64,000 nucleotides of DNA from Thermoflexus sp042408815 (GCF_042408815.1 NZ_JBHOQR010000002.1:62001-126000), one strand, 5' to 3'. Shown: positions 17,335 through 25,974, counted from the stretch's first letter. Translations and numbers: made by a program. Notes: generated by a model from the letters alone, not told the origin.

Positions 17335-18330
17335 TCAGGCGGATTCCCGGCGGATCAGGGTGGGCGGGATCAGGGTGGGAGGTAGGGATTCACCGTTCAC
17401 CGCGGCCAGCCAGGCGCGAACCAGGGCCCGGCCGATCTGGTCCATGGGCTGGCGCAGCGTGGTGAGGGGCGGATGGGCTTGCGCGGCCATCGGGATGTCA
17501 TCGAAACCGATCACCGCGACATCCTGCCCCGGCGTCCGGCCAGCCTCATGGAGGGCGCGCATGGCTCCGAGGGCCATCAGGTCGGTGGCGGCGATCAGGG
17601 CGGTGAACCGAGCGCCCTCCCGCAGCAGCGCCCACGCCGCCTCGTAGCCGCCTTCCATGGTCAGGCGGGTGATCCGGACCAGGGTCCCATCGAAGGGGAG
17701 ATCCGCCTCGCTCAGCCCTTGCTGGTAGCCCCGGAAGCGGTGGTAGGCGAAGGTGAAAGAGAGGGGCGGGCTCAGGTAGGCGATGCGGCGGTGCCCCTTC
17801 CCGACCAGGAAGGCCACGGCCTCCCGCATCCCGGCCGCGCCGTCCACATCCACCCAGGGAAACTCACCATTGCCCTCCACACGTCCGAAGGCCACGAAGG
17901 GGATGCCGGCCTGCAGCAGGTGCGGGATGCGGGGATCCTGGCGCTGGAGGTCGATGAGGAGGAAGCCATCCACCCGTCGGCCTTTATAGAGGCGATCGAT
18001 CAGGCGGAGATCGGCAGTGGGGTCCTGACATGTGGCGATCAGGAGATCGAGGTGGTGATCCGCACAGGCATCCCCGAGGGCATGGATGAGCTCGAGGAAG
18101 AAGGGGTCGCTGAGGCGGCGCTCGCCGGTGGGAAGGATCAGGCCGACGGTATCGGAACGGCGACGTTTCAGCTGTCGGGCTCCGGCGTGGGGATGGTAGC
18201 CCAGCTCGGCGATCGCCCGCAACACCCGTTCCCGGGTCTCCGGCCGCACCGGCCCGGAATGATTTAGGACGTAGGAGACAGTCGCCGGGGAGACCCCCGC
18301 CCGCCGGGCCACATCCCGGATCGTCGCCAT
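17335..18330 (-). CDS. LacI-family transcriptional repressor
   Basis: A 331-residue regulator with an N-terminal helix-turn-helix (ATIRDVARRAGVSPATVSYVLN, residues 2-23), a hinge helix (HAGARQLKRRR) and a periplasmic-binding-like effector domain (VGLILPT to residue 330). I chose ATG 18330 with GGAGGGGG just upstream; the frame runs open to 18516. It stands at the head of the minus-strand sugar operon, and palindromes of the LacI type overlap both its own promoter and the gap before the hydrolase gene. The effector is probably the imported sugar or its breakdown product. Confidence 0.9.
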   Translation of the reverse strand: MATIRDVARRAGVSPATVSYVLNHSGPVRPETRERVLRAIAELGYHPHAGARQLKRRRSDTVGLILPTGERRLSDPFFLELIHALGDACADHHLDLLIATCQDPTADLRLIDRLYKGRRVDGFLLIDLQRQDPRIPHLLQAGIPFVAFGRVEGNGEFPWVDVDGAAGMREAVAFLVGKGHRRIAYLSPPLSFTFAYHRFRGYQQGLSEADLPFDGTLVRITRLTMEGGYEAAWALLREGARFTALIAATDLMALGAMRALHEAGRTPGQDVAVIGFDDIPMAAQAHPPLTTLRQPMDQIGRALVRAWLAAVNGESLPPTLIPPTLIRRESA

Positions 18331-18354
18331 CTCCCCCTCCCCTGCCGACTCATG

Positions 18355-18376
18355 GGGATTGAATCGTTTCAATCCC
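18355..18376. promoter_or_regulatory. LacI-type operator at the lacI promoter
   Basis: A 22-base near-palindrome with arms GGGATTGAATC and GTTTCAATCCC; 10 of 11 positions are complementary and the centre is CG. It abuts the -10 element (18377-18382) on the downstream side, so a bound repressor would cover the transcription start. This implies autoregulation. The TTGAA-N-TTCAA core is related to the GAAACGTTTC site before the hydrolase gene. Confidence 0.7.
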
Positions 18377-18405
18377 AGGATAACAAAAACCAAACAAACT
18401 GTCAA
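18377..18405 (-). promoter_or_regulatory. promoter of lacI (TTGACA-17-TATCCT)
   Basis: On the minus strand a perfect TTGACA (18405-18400) is followed after 17 bases by TATCCT (18382-18377). The operator comes next and the lacI start is 47 bases downstream of the -10 element. The rest of the 353-base gap up to 18683 shows no further feature I can support; a plus-strand ORF there looks spurious. Confidence 0.7.
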
Positions 18406-18683
18406 GGGGGCTGGGGGCGAGTCTTCCCCGGCCCGCTCATGCCCCGAGCTGCGTCCCACCCCTCGAGGGATGCAGAGAGCAAGGTCCGCGTCCAGGGCGG
18501 CGCCGAAGGGGAACACCGTTGGGCACCAGACATCCCCGTCCTCATCGATGGAGAGCTGGGCCAGGTTATAGGTATGGTTCGACGGGTGGACTGCGCGCAG
18601 CGCCTCCAGGCTCCGGTTCTCCAGCCTTCGCCTGCCGAAAAGGAGGTAGATGAGGAGGCGGCTGATCTGGGGCCGGTTGATTC

Positions 18684-19496
18684 CTAAAGCGGCGCCTTTC
18701 CAGAAAAGCGGGGCGGGCGCTTCTCTCGCAGGGCCTGGAGGCCCTCCCGGGCGTCCGGAAGCCGAAAGCCCAGGAACTCCAGGGCAGTGGAGACATCGAA
18801 GATCGGCCCGGCCATCCGAAACCAGTTGTTGAGGGCATATTTCGTCCAGCGGATCGCCGAGGCGCTCCCCTGGGCCAGGCGCCGGGCGATCTCCAGCGCC
18901 GTTTCATAGGCTTTCCCATCCTCCACACACAGGGAAACCAGACCCAGACGCTCGGCTTCTTCCCCGGAGATGGGCTCATTGAGAAGTAAATAGTATTTCG
19001 TTTTGGCCATCCCCATCAGCAGCGGCCAGACCAGCACCGCATGATCCCCTGCGGTCACCCCCAGACGCCCATGTCCATCCAACAGCCGTGCCCCGCGCGC
19101 AGCGACGGAGATGTCGGCCAGCAGAGCAACGGCCAGCCCCGCCCCCACGGCTGGCCCCTCGATCGCCGATACGATCGGCTGGCTGCAGTGGAGGATGTTG
19201 TAGACCAGATCCCGCGCCTCTTTCCAGACCCGCATGCAGGCCTCGGGATCCGACATGATCTCCTCAATCAGCGCGAAATCTCCGCCCGCGGAGAACGCAT
19301 GGTCGGATCCTCGAACCAGGACCACCCGGATGGAAGGATCCGCATCGATGTCCCGCCAGACGTAGGTGAGCTCCCGGTGGGCGACCGCATCAAGGGCATT
19401 GAGGGCTTCGGGCCGGTGAAGGATGATCTCCAGGATCCCGGGCTCAGGCTCCTGGAACACCAGGCGCTGGTAGGCGGAAGTCCAGGTCGGAGCCAT
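18684..19496 (-). CDS. enoyl-CoA hydratase/isomerase family protein
   Basis: A 270-residue crotonase-fold protein. The first oxyanion-hole motif is HAFSAGGDFALIEE and the second is IEGPAVGAGLAVALLAD. Where classic hydratases carry the second catalytic Glu region, this protein reads RLGVTAGDHAVLVWP, a variant seen in a crotonase subgroup, so true hydratase activity is uncertain. It lies 17 bases behind the cupin gene and is the last gene of a probable transaldolase-cupin-hydratase transcript. Its physiological substrate is unknown. Confidence 0.85.
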   Translation of the reverse strand: MAPTWTSAYQRLVFQEPEPGILEIILHRPEALNALDAVAHRELTYVWRDIDADPSIRVVLVRGSDHAFSAGGDFALIEEIMSDPEACMRVWKEARDLVYNILHCSQPIVSAIEGPAVGAGLAVALLADISVAARGARLLDGHGRLGVTAGDHAVLVWPLLMGMAKTKYYLLLNEPISGEEAERLGLVSLCVEDGKAYETALEIARRLAQGSASAIRWTKYALNNWFRMAGPIFDVSTALEFLGFRLPDAREGLQALREKRPPRFSGKAPL

Positions 19497-19513
19497 CGTC
19501 GAGACCTCCTCCC

Positions 19514-19858
19514 TTACCTCCCCGATTCGGGGAGGGAAAGCGTCAGGAAATCCTCCCGAGGGGGCTGGAAGACATCAAAGGCCAAGGTTTCTTCCAGGAA
19601 TGTGACTTCATGCTCCATCCCGGATGGGATATGCACGATCTCCCCGGGGCCCAGATCTTTTTCCTCGCCGGCCATCCGCAGACGGATACGGCCATGGAGG
19701 ACCAGGGTGATCTGCTCGTGGGGGTGGGCGTGCGCCGGGACGGTCGCGCCGGCTGGGGCTTCCACCCGGACCACCATCACCCGCTCCCCCGTGAAGGGGC
19801 GCAGCGTGAGCGCGCCGGCCATGAACCCGGGCAGGGTTTCGGTCTGTGCCCACTTCAT
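19514..19858 (-). CDS. small cupin-domain protein
   Basis: A 114-residue single-domain cupin. The conserved motif 1 PAHAHPHEQITLVLHGRIRL and motif 2 PGEIVHIPSGMEHEV supply the metal-binding histidines and glutamate. I chose ATG 19858 with GGAGG about 9 bases upstream; longer in-frame starts overlap the transaldolase gene. Small cupins of this kind bind a metal and may act as dioxygenases, isomerases or sensors; nothing here shows which. It sits between tal and the hydratase gene on the same strand. Confidence 0.8.
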   Translation of the reverse strand: MKWAQTETLPGFMAGALTLRPFTGERVMVVRVEAPAGATVPAHAHPHEQITLVLHGRIRLRMAGEEKDLGPGEIVHIPSGMEHEVTFLEETLAFDVFQPPREDFLTLSLPESGR

Positions 19859-19920
19859 CGCAGAGCCTCCAGGATCGTGGGAAGATTGTGCAAATGGGCG
19901 ACGAAGCTGCCCGCTGCCCT

Positions 19921-21048
19921 TTAATCGATGGAGCGAGCCGTTGCGAGCATGGTCGTCCGCTTGCGCTCCAGCGCCTCCAAGAGGGTTTCGTAAGAGCGGC
20001 GGAAGGCGTCCACCCCTTCCGCCTGCAAACGCCCCAGGATCTCCTCCAGATCGATGCCCAGCCGGGCCAGCGCGCGGAGATCCGCTTCCGCCTCTTCCCA
20101 GCCCTCTAGGATCGTATCCCCCGGAACGCGACCATGGTCTTCGAAGGCCTGCAAGGTCGCCAAGGGCATCGTGTTCACAGTGTCCGGGCCGATCAATCCC
20201 TCCACGTATTTCACATCGGAGTAGGCCGGGTTCTTGGTGCTGGTGCTGGCCCACAGCACCCGCTGGGCCCGAGCTCCCCGGGCAGCGAGATCCGGAAAGG
20301 CATGGGGGAGAAAACGCTCCCGGAAGCGCCGGTAGATCCGTTTGGCCACCGCGAGCGCGATCCGCCCCAGAAGGGCGCGCGCCTCCGGTGTCCCCAGGGC
20401 CTCCAGCGCGCGATCCACCGCGGTATCGATGCGGCTGACGAAGAACGAGGCCACGGAGGCCACCGATGGGAGGTCCCGGCCGGCTTCCGCCCGGCGCCGC
20501 AGGCCGCGCCAGTAGGCCTCTGCCGCCGCCTCATAATGGGCAGGAGAGAAGATCAGGGTGACGTTGACGTTCACTCCTTCAGCGATGAGGTCCTCGATCG
20601 CCGGGATGCTGGCGGGGGTGGCCGGGACCTTGATCATCAGGTTCGGGCGGTTCACGGCATGCCACAACCGCCGGGCCTCGGCGATCGTCCCCGCCGTGTC
20701 GTATGCCAGATGGGGCGAGACCTCCAAGCTGACGAAGCCATCTGTCCCTCCGGTCGCCTCATAAACCGGGCGCAGGAGGTCCGCGGCCATGCGGATATCC
20801 TCCACCGCTAGGGCTTCATAGAGGGCCGCCGTTTCGATCTCGGGATCCCGGGCCAGAAGGGCATGGAGCGCCCCATCGTAAGCCGGGCTGGTGGTGATGG
20901 CCCGCTCGAAAATGGTCGGGTTGCTGGTCACTCCGGTGATGCCGCGCTCGATCCAGCGGGCCAGCTCTCCTTGGGTCAGCCATTCCCGCCGGATTTCATC
21001 CAGCCAGACCGACTGGCCGCGGGCGCGGAGCTCATGGAGAGAAGCCAT
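19921..21048 (-). CDS. tal: transaldolase
   Basis: A 375-residue transaldolase of the longer bacterial type (about 370 residues, as in Actinobacteria and Cyanobacteria). Markers are GITGVTSNPTIFERAI (39-51), the Schiff-base Lys140 in LMIKVPATP, and WASTSTKNPAYSDVKYVEGLIG near the C-terminus. It transfers a dihydroxyacetone unit between sedoheptulose 7-phosphate and glyceraldehyde 3-phosphate in the pentose phosphate pathway. It has a good ribosome binding site (GAGGAG) before ATG 21048. It probably shares a transcript with the cupin gene downstream, 62 bases away. Confidence 0.93.
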   Translation of the reverse strand: MASLHELRARGQSVWLDEIRREWLTQGELARWIERGITGVTSNPTIFERAITTSPAYDGALHALLARDPEIETAALYEALAVEDIRMAADLLRPVYEATGGTDGFVSLEVSPHLAYDTAGTIAEARRLWHAVNRPNLMIKVPATPASIPAIEDLIAEGVNVNVTLIFSPAHYEAAAEAYWRGLRRRAEAGRDLPSVASVASFFVSRIDTAVDRALEALGTPEARALLGRIALAVAKRIYRRFRERFLPHAFPDLAARGARAQRVLWASTSTKNPAYSDVKYVEGLIGPDTVNTMPLATLQAFEDHGRVPGDTILEGWEEAEADLRALARLGIDLEEILGRLQAEGVDAFRRSYETLLEALERKRTTMLATARSID

Positions 21049-21154
21049 AGTTTATTCCTCCTCGGGATGACCCGAACATAGGCTTTTCATTCTCGCTTTC
21101 CATGGAGGCGCCATGAGGGGACAGAAGGATGAACCTGCCGAAGCGGGGAACACC

Positions 21155-21192
21155 CGTGCTGGAGAGGACCTGGCATCGCCCTCTCCAGCACG
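21155..21192 (-). terminator. stem-loop after sodA
   Basis: A perfect 13-bp stem, CGTGCTGGAGAGG with CCTCTCCAGCACG, and a 12-base loop (21168-21179), starting 13 bases beyond the sodA stop. No T-run follows on the minus strand. It is a probable terminator or processed 3' end separating sodA from tal. Confidence 0.6.
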
Positions 21193-21205
21193 GCTTGTTG
21201 CTCAC

Positions 21206-21844
21206 TCAGGCCCGGGCGCCGGCACGGATGGCTTCAAGGGCTTTGGCGTAGTTGGCCGCCACCTGATCCCAGTTGACCACGTTCCACCAGGCCTGCACAT
21301 AGTCCGCCCGCCGGTTCTGGTATTTCAGATAGTAAGCATGCTCCCAGACGTCCAGGCCCAGCAGCGGGATGAGGCCTTCCATCACCGGGTTGTCTTGGTT
21401 AGGGGTGGAATGCACCACCAGCTTGCCGAAGGTCGTCATGCTAAGCCAGGCCCAGCCGCTGCCGAACCGGCCCATGGCCGCCTTGGTGAAGAGGTCCTTG
21501 AAGTTCGCGAAGCTGCCGAAGGCCTTGGCGATTGCTTCCGCCAGAGCGCCGGTGGGCTCCCCGCCCCCGCCGGGTTTCATCAATGTCCAGAACATGCTGT
21601 GATTCAGGTGGCCCCCGCCGTTGTTGCGCACCGTCTCCCGGATGTCCTCAGGGACGCTGGGAAGGTTCCGCAGGAGGGTTTCCACCGGCACGTCCTGGAG
21701 CTCCGGGTATTTCTCCAGGGCGGCGTTGAGGTTGTTCACGTAGGCTTGGTGATGCCGGGTGTGGTGGATTTCCATGGTTTGGGCATCAATGTAAGGCTCC
21801 AGCGCATCATAGGGGTATGGAAGCGGAGGAAGGGTGTGCGCCAT
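21206..21844 (-). CDS. sodA: Fe/Mn superoxide dismutase
   Basis: A 212-residue superoxide dismutase. The metal ligands are visible: His27 (MEIHHTRHH), His82 (GGHLNHSMFW), Asp165 and His169 (DVWEHAYY). NNGGGHLNH and Gln150 in TPNQDNP are the residues usually seen in the manganese or cambialistic forms rather than strict iron enzymes. It has no signal peptide, so it is cytoplasmic. GGGAGG precedes the ATG. It removes superoxide. A decayed thiol peroxidase gene lies in the divergent direction just upstream, so this may once have been an oxidative-stress locus. Confidence 0.95.
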   Translation of the reverse strand: MAHTLPPLPYPYDALEPYIDAQTMEIHHTRHHQAYVNNLNAALEKYPELQDVPVETLLRNLPSVPEDIRETVRNNGGGHLNHSMFWTLMKPGGGGEPTGALAEAIAKAFGSFANFKDLFTKAAMGRFGSGWAWLSMTTFGKLVVHSTPNQDNPVMEGLIPLLGLDVWEHAYYLKYQNRRADYVQAWWNVVNWDQVAANYAKALEAIRAGARA

Positions 21845-21977
21845 GATGCACCTCCCAGTTTAGGATCCACAGGGTTATTTTAATGCGGATCGCGGAAGGG
21901 CTCCACTTCCTAAGCAGCTGAAATCCGAGAAGGTGGCCCCCAAACCGTAAACCCTTAGTTCAACCAACGCGCTCTCT

Positions 21978-22006
21978 CCGGGATGGGGCTTCTGGCCTCA
22001 TCCCGG
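21978..22006 (+). terminator. orphan terminator-like hairpin upstream of the tpx relic
   Basis: An 11-bp stem (CCGGGATGGGG with CCTCATCCCGG, one G-U pair) and a 7-base loop, followed by a modestly T-rich stretch. No intact gene ends here on either strand, so it may have belonged to a gene lost at this junction. Confidence 0.4.
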
Positions 22007-22065
22007 ACTCTTAGGCTTTGTCCCCACGCACCGGCATATTCTCGCTAAAGGTGAAGGAGGCCAAC

Positions 22066-22462
22066 ATGGAAGGTGAACGCGTAGGCACGGTGACGTTTGG
22101 AGGCAAGCTCTTGACCGTCCTGGGCGATCCGGTGAAGGTGTGGGCGCTAAGGCGCTGGAATTCACGGTCATTGACGTCGCTGGAACGAGGAGGCCACCAA
22201 GCTGGGCGATGAGGTGGTCGTCCTCACCATCAGCGTGGCGTGGCCGGCATGGATCGGGTTATCCCCTTTCCGGACCACCGGGATCTGTCCTTCGCCCGGG
22301 CTTATGGTACATACGTGAAGGAGTTGCGCCTCGAACAGCGGGGGGGTGTTCATCGTGGACAAGGACGATGTTATCCGCTACGTCGAGTACATTCCGGAGA
22401 TCGGGCAGCACCCCCACTACGAGGCAGCCCTCGAAGCGCTTCGCCAGGTGCTGGACTCATAA
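22066..22462 (+). pseudogene. tpx: decayed thiol peroxidase (tpx)
   Basis: Pieces of a Tpx/peroxiredoxin read in successive frames. MEGERVGTVTFGGKLLTVLG starts at ATG 22066 with GAAGGAGG 5 bases upstream. GAKALEFTVIDVAGT follows in a shifted frame (2 bases gained or 1 lost near 22140). EEATKLGDEVVVLTISV continues in a third frame, then DHRDLSFARAYGTYVKELRL in a fourth segment, and VFIVDKDDVIRYVEYIPEI to a TAA at 22460-22462 in the last. Relative to intact Tpx (about 165 residues), the stretch with the peroxidatic Cys (the DTPVC region) and the stretch with the resolving Cys are missing. The product cannot be active. Confidence 0.8.
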
Positions 22463-22554
22463 CGCCAGCTTCCCCTGCGCGTGGCCCCCGCGCTCCCAAC
22501 CCACGGAGCCAGGAGCCGCGTTTTATGGCTCAGGCGGAAACAGGGCGGCCTTCC

Positions 22555-23808
22555 CTACTCCCACGTGCGGCGGTCCACCAACGGTTTTGCGTCCTCAGGC
22601 AAGGTGCCCGGCGCCACCACCTCCACGTTCACCCGTAACTTGATGACCTCCCGCAGCGCGGCCGCCAGCTCGTCAGGATGCACCCGCGCGCCGGGCTTTG
22701 GCTCGACCCGGACGGTGAACTCATCTTGATGACCCACACGCGTGACCACGCCCTGGTAGCGGGCAACTTCTGAGCGGCCGGAGAACACTTGCGCCAGCTG
22801 TCGGGGGTGAACGAACATGCCCCGCACCTTGACGCCCTCGCCAACTCGCCCTAAGAACCCAACCAACCGCGGGGACGTCCGACCGCAGGGGCAAGGAACA
22901 ACGTTGAGCGCTGACAGGTCCCCGGTGCCAAAGCGCACCAGGGGATAGACCGCGTCCGGCCGGGTGATCACCACCTCGCCGGGTTCGCCGGGGGGCACCG
23001 GCTCCCCCGTAGCTGGGTTCACGATCTCCACCACGATACCGGGGGCGATGTGCCAACCCGCTTTTTCGCTGCACTCATACGCAATGTTGCCCACATCCGC
23101 GGTTCCATACCCCTGGTACACGTCCACCCCGTAATCCTCTTGCAGAGTGCGTCGTAGGGGCTCTGGCAGGGGCTCGCCGGTGACAAAGGCCCGTTGCACG
23201 GATAACGCGAGGCCCTTCTCCTGGGCCCGCTGCAGGAGCGTCAAGAGAAAACTCGGCGTGCCCACGTACCCGGTCACCTGCATTTGGGCCATCATGGTGA
23301 CCTGCCATTCCGTATTGCCCACCCCCCCCGGAACGACGACGCACCCGATGGCGCGCAAGCCCTCCTCCATCATGGCGCCAGCAGGCGTCAAATGGTAAGC
23401 GAAGGTGTTCTGCACGAGGTCGCCTGGCCGGAAGCCGGCCGCCCATAAGGCCGGCGCCCACCGCCAATAGTCTCGACGGTCCCCTTCCGGCTCGAAGATG
23501 GGGCCGGGCGACATGAAAATGCGCCGCAATTGGCTCACCTCCACCGCCAACATGCCCCCGAAGGGCGGGTGCTTGGCCTGCAGTTCGGGCAAGGCATCCT
23601 TGGCCAAGATGGGAATGCGCGGCAGGTCCGCCACGCCGCGAATGTCATCCGGCATCACGCCGGCCCGCTGCATGCGGCGCAACACCTCCGGCGCGTGGTC
23701 GTAGGCGAAGGCCACGGCCTCCCGCACCAGTCGATCCTGATACGAAGGCCATGCTTCCCGGGGCATAGCCTCCACCTCGGGATCCCAGTACGGCCTGTCA
23801 TCCCCCAT
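22555..23808 (-). CDS. phenylacetate-CoA ligase-like adenylate-forming enzyme
   Basis: A 417-residue member of the PaaK family of acyl-adenylating enzymes. Features are YQGYGTADVGNIAYEC (adenylate binding), the LVRFGTGDLS motif with the conserved Asp, and the cysteine pair PCPCGRTSPRLVGFLGR typical of PaaK relatives. The C-terminal domain carries the VKVRGMFVHP hinge. It should activate a carboxylic acid, perhaps aromatic, to a CoA thioester with ATP. It is the last gene of a minus-strand set with a branched-chain-type ABC importer and a long-chain-type acyl-CoA ligase. The substrate cannot be read from the sequence. Confidence 0.8.
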   Translation of the reverse strand: MGDDRPYWDPEVEAMPREAWPSYQDRLVREAVAFAYDHAPEVLRRMQRAGVMPDDIRGVADLPRIPILAKDALPELQAKHPPFGGMLAVEVSQLRRIFMSPGPIFEPEGDRRDYWRWAPALWAAGFRPGDLVQNTFAYHLTPAGAMMEEGLRAIGCVVVPGGVGNTEWQVTMMAQMQVTGYVGTPSFLLTLLQRAQEKGLALSVQRAFVTGEPLPEPLRRTLQEDYGVDVYQGYGTADVGNIAYECSEKAGWHIAPGIVVEIVNPATGEPVPPGEPGEVVITRPDAVYPLVRFGTGDLSALNVVPCPCGRTSPRLVGFLGRVGEGVKVRGMFVHPRQLAQVFSGRSEVARYQGVVTRVGHQDEFTVRVEPKPGARVHPDELAAALREVIKLRVNVEVVAPGTLPEDAKPLVDRRTWE

Positions 23809-23875
23809 GGCAACGCCTCCTCACCCAGGCCCGGTTCGAATGAGTTGGCTGCCAGCAACTTCCCATCACGCCCGT

Positions 23876-24670
23876 TCAGGATAGCCAGCGCTTGCGCCGC
23901 TTATAATGCTTGACCTCCCGATAGGACTTGCGCTGGCCCACTGCGGTCAGGCCCAGGTAGAACTCCTTCACGTCCTCGTTTTCCCTCAGCACATCCGCCG
24001 TCCCTTCCAAAACCACGCGGCCCCCTTCCATGACGTATCCATAGTCCGCGATGTTCAACGCCAGGACGGCGTTTTGTTCCACCAAGAGGATGGTGGTGCC
24101 CTCTTCCTTGTTGATGCGCTGGATGATGTCGAAGATCTCCGTCACCAGGAGGGGCGCCAATCCCAAGGAGGGCTCGTCCAAGAGCATCAGTTTTGGCCGG
24201 GCCATCAAGGCTCGACCAATGGCCAGCATCTGCTGTTCTCCCCCCGAAAGGTAACCGGCCTTCTGGTTTCGCTGCTCCGCCAGGCGGGGGAAATACTCGT
24301 ACACCCGAGCCATGTCCCTGCGGATGTTTTGACGGTCCCGACGGGTATACGCGCCGGCCAGCAGGTTTTCCTCAACGGTCAAGTGCTCGAACACCCGCCG
24401 CCCTTCCATGACCTGAAAGATGCCCATGCGCACGATCTCTTCCGCCTCCTTGTTGTGGATCGGCTCCCCCATGAAGAGTATCGACCCATCGGTGACCTCG
24501 CCATCGTCCGGCTTTAAGAGGCCGGAAATGGCCTTTAACGTGGTAGTCTTCCCCGCGCCGTTCGCGCCCAATAAGGCCACAATTTGGCCTTCCTCCACCT
24601 TCAGGGAAAGCCCTTTGAGCACGAGGATAATGTCGTTGTACACCACCTCGATGTTGTTCAACTCCAGCAT
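23876..24670 (-). CDS. livF: branched-chain-type ABC transporter ATPase (LivF)
   Basis: A 264-residue ATPase with Walker A GANGAGKTTTLKAISG, signature LSGGEQQMLAIGRAL, Walker B LMLLDEPSLGLAP and the H-loop replaced by Gln (LLVEQNA), as usual for LivF. I chose ATG 24670 with GGAGGGGGCAGG upstream; the frame extends to 24796 into the previous gene. The C-terminus is a basic tail (KHYKRRKRWL) longer than in most LivF proteins. It forms the cytoplasmic motor with the LivG of the same operon. A stem-loop separates it from the binding-protein gene upstream. Confidence 0.9.
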   Translation of the reverse strand: MLELNNIEVVYNDIILVLKGLSLKVEEGQIVALLGANGAGKTTTLKAISGLLKPDDGEVTDGSILFMGEPIHNKEAEEIVRMGIFQVMEGRRVFEHLTVEENLLAGAYTRRDRQNIRRDMARVYEYFPRLAEQRNQKAGYLSGGEQQMLAIGRALMARPKLMLLDEPSLGLAPLLVTEIFDIIQRINKEEGTTILLVEQNAVLALNIADYGYVMEGGRVVLEGTADVLRENEDVKEFYLGLTAVGQRKSYREVKHYKRRKRWLS

Positions 24671-24754
24671 CCTGCCCCCTCCGGACACGTATCCGGTCGC
24701 CCTGGACCTGCCCATACGGGCAGCGTCCCCTCTTGACCCCTGCATCCAGACCGT

Positions 24755-24783
24755 TTGGGGGCGGCCACGCCGGCCGCCCCCAA
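24755..24783 (-). terminator. intra-operon stem-loop after the island binding-protein gene
   Basis: A perfect 12-bp stem, TTGGGGGCGGCC with GGCCGCCCCCAA, and a 5-base loop (24767-24771). It lies 9 bases beyond the binding-protein stop and before livF. There is no T-run. It probably protects or partly terminates the message so that binding protein is made in excess. Confidence 0.65.
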
Positions 24784-24792
24784 GAGCTTGGC

Positions 24793-25974
24793 TCACTTAA
24801 CGTATAGGTAGTCGGTCAACGCTTGCCACTTCCCGCCTTTCACCTTGAAGAGGCGCATTCCCTTGGATCCCCAGTGGTCGGTGGGGGTGAACGTGATCGG
24901 CACCGTCACGCCGCCGGTGTCGAAGTTGGTGAGGGTCTCCAGGGAGGCTTTGATGTTCTCGCCGGTGAGCGCCTTGCCCGCCTCAATGGTCTTGCGGATT
25001 CCCTCTACCATCACCCGCATGGTGATCCAGCCCTGGATGTAGTGGACGCCTTTCTCCTCCAGGCTGCTGCCCTGCGCCTTCAGGAACTCCCGGGCCTCCT
25101 TCATCCCCGGCACGTCCACGGTGGGCGGGGTGAAGGGGAACGCGCCGATGGTCCCTTCGGCCGCATCGCCAGCGAGCTTGATCAGGTTCTCATCCGCGCA
25201 CCAGTTGAGGCAAATGAACGTCACATCGGTCATGCCCAAGCTCTTCGCGTTCTTCAGCGCCACTGCCGCCGGACTGGAGACGGTTTGGAAAACCACATAT
25301 TGGGCGCCGAAGTCACGAATTTGGCTCAACTGTGGGATGAAGTCCGTGGCCCCGCGCGGCATCTCGAAAGCGCGAGCTTCAATGCCCAGCTTTTTCGCGT
25401 ACTCCTGGCCTCCCTGCTCCCAGGGCGACAGCCCAAAGGGGCTCGGGTGGTGCATGAAAGCCACCTTCGGCGCGCCGCTGCCGCCGCGGGCCTTCCAGTC
25501 CTCCAGGATCCAATCCATCACGATGAAGAACTGATGGCTGTACGAGGTGCCGACGAGGAAGTTGTACGGCGCTTCCTTCGGGTTGCCCAGCACGTGCGAA
25601 TAAGAAGCCGACATGAAGGGGATCTTGTCCTCCGCAATGCGGCCACGCAAGGCTTCCGTGTCACCCGTGCCCCACCCCATGAAGGCCACCACCCCTTCCT
25701 GGACAAACTGGGTGTACAGCTGCTCTGCCCGCGGGACCTCGTATGCGTAGTCCTGGTAAAGGAGCTCAATCTTGCGCCCGTTGATGCCGCCGTGGTCGTT
25801 CAACCACTTGACAAATCCCTGCACCCCCTCGGCATATGGCTTTCCCACGTCCGACGTCGCCCCGGTCAGGTCAAACAGCCCGCCCACTTTGATGGGGCCG
25901 CCCCCGCCCCGCTGGCCTACACAGGCCGCAAGGATCAGGCCCATCACCACCAACAGGAACCCGTTCCGCTTCAT
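24793..25974 (-). CDS. branched-chain-type substrate-binding lipoprotein (LivK-like)
   Basis: A 393-residue periplasmic-binding-fold protein. Its signal peptide ends in a lipobox (LILAAC, Cys18). The fold starts at IKVGGLFDLTGATSDVGKPYAEG and continues with HGGINGRKIELLYQDY, typical of the Liv/AmiC binding-protein family. In an operon with two acyl-CoA ligases, the ligand is as likely to be a carboxylic acid as leucine; this is inferred from context. It shares little sequence with the second LivK-like protein of this window, so the two systems probably take up different compounds. Confidence 0.88.
   Translation of the reverse strand: MKRNGFLLVVMGLILAACVGQRGGGGPIKVGGLFDLTGATSDVGKPYAEGVQGFVKWLNDHGGINGRKIELLYQDYAYEVPRAEQLYTQFVQEGVVAFMGWGTGDTEALRGRIAEDKIPFMSASYSHVLGNPKEAPYNFLVGTSYSHQFFIVMDWILEDWKARGGSGAPKVAFMHHPSPFGLSPWEQGGQEYAKKLGIEARAFEMPRGATDFIPQLSQIRDFGAQYVVFQTVSSPAAVALKNAKSLGMTDVTFICLNWCADENLIKLAGDAAEGTIGAFPFTPPTVDVPGMKEAREFLKAQGSSLEEKGVHYIQGWITMRVMVEGIRKTIEAGKALTGENIKASLETLTNFDTGGVTVPITFTPTDHWGSKGMRLFKVKGGKWQALTDYLYVK

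Noticed and set aside
18352..18687. A 111-codon plus-strand frame covering the lacI promoter region.
   Set aside because: It overlaps the operator and promoter, lacks a good ribosome binding site and shows no protein-like features.
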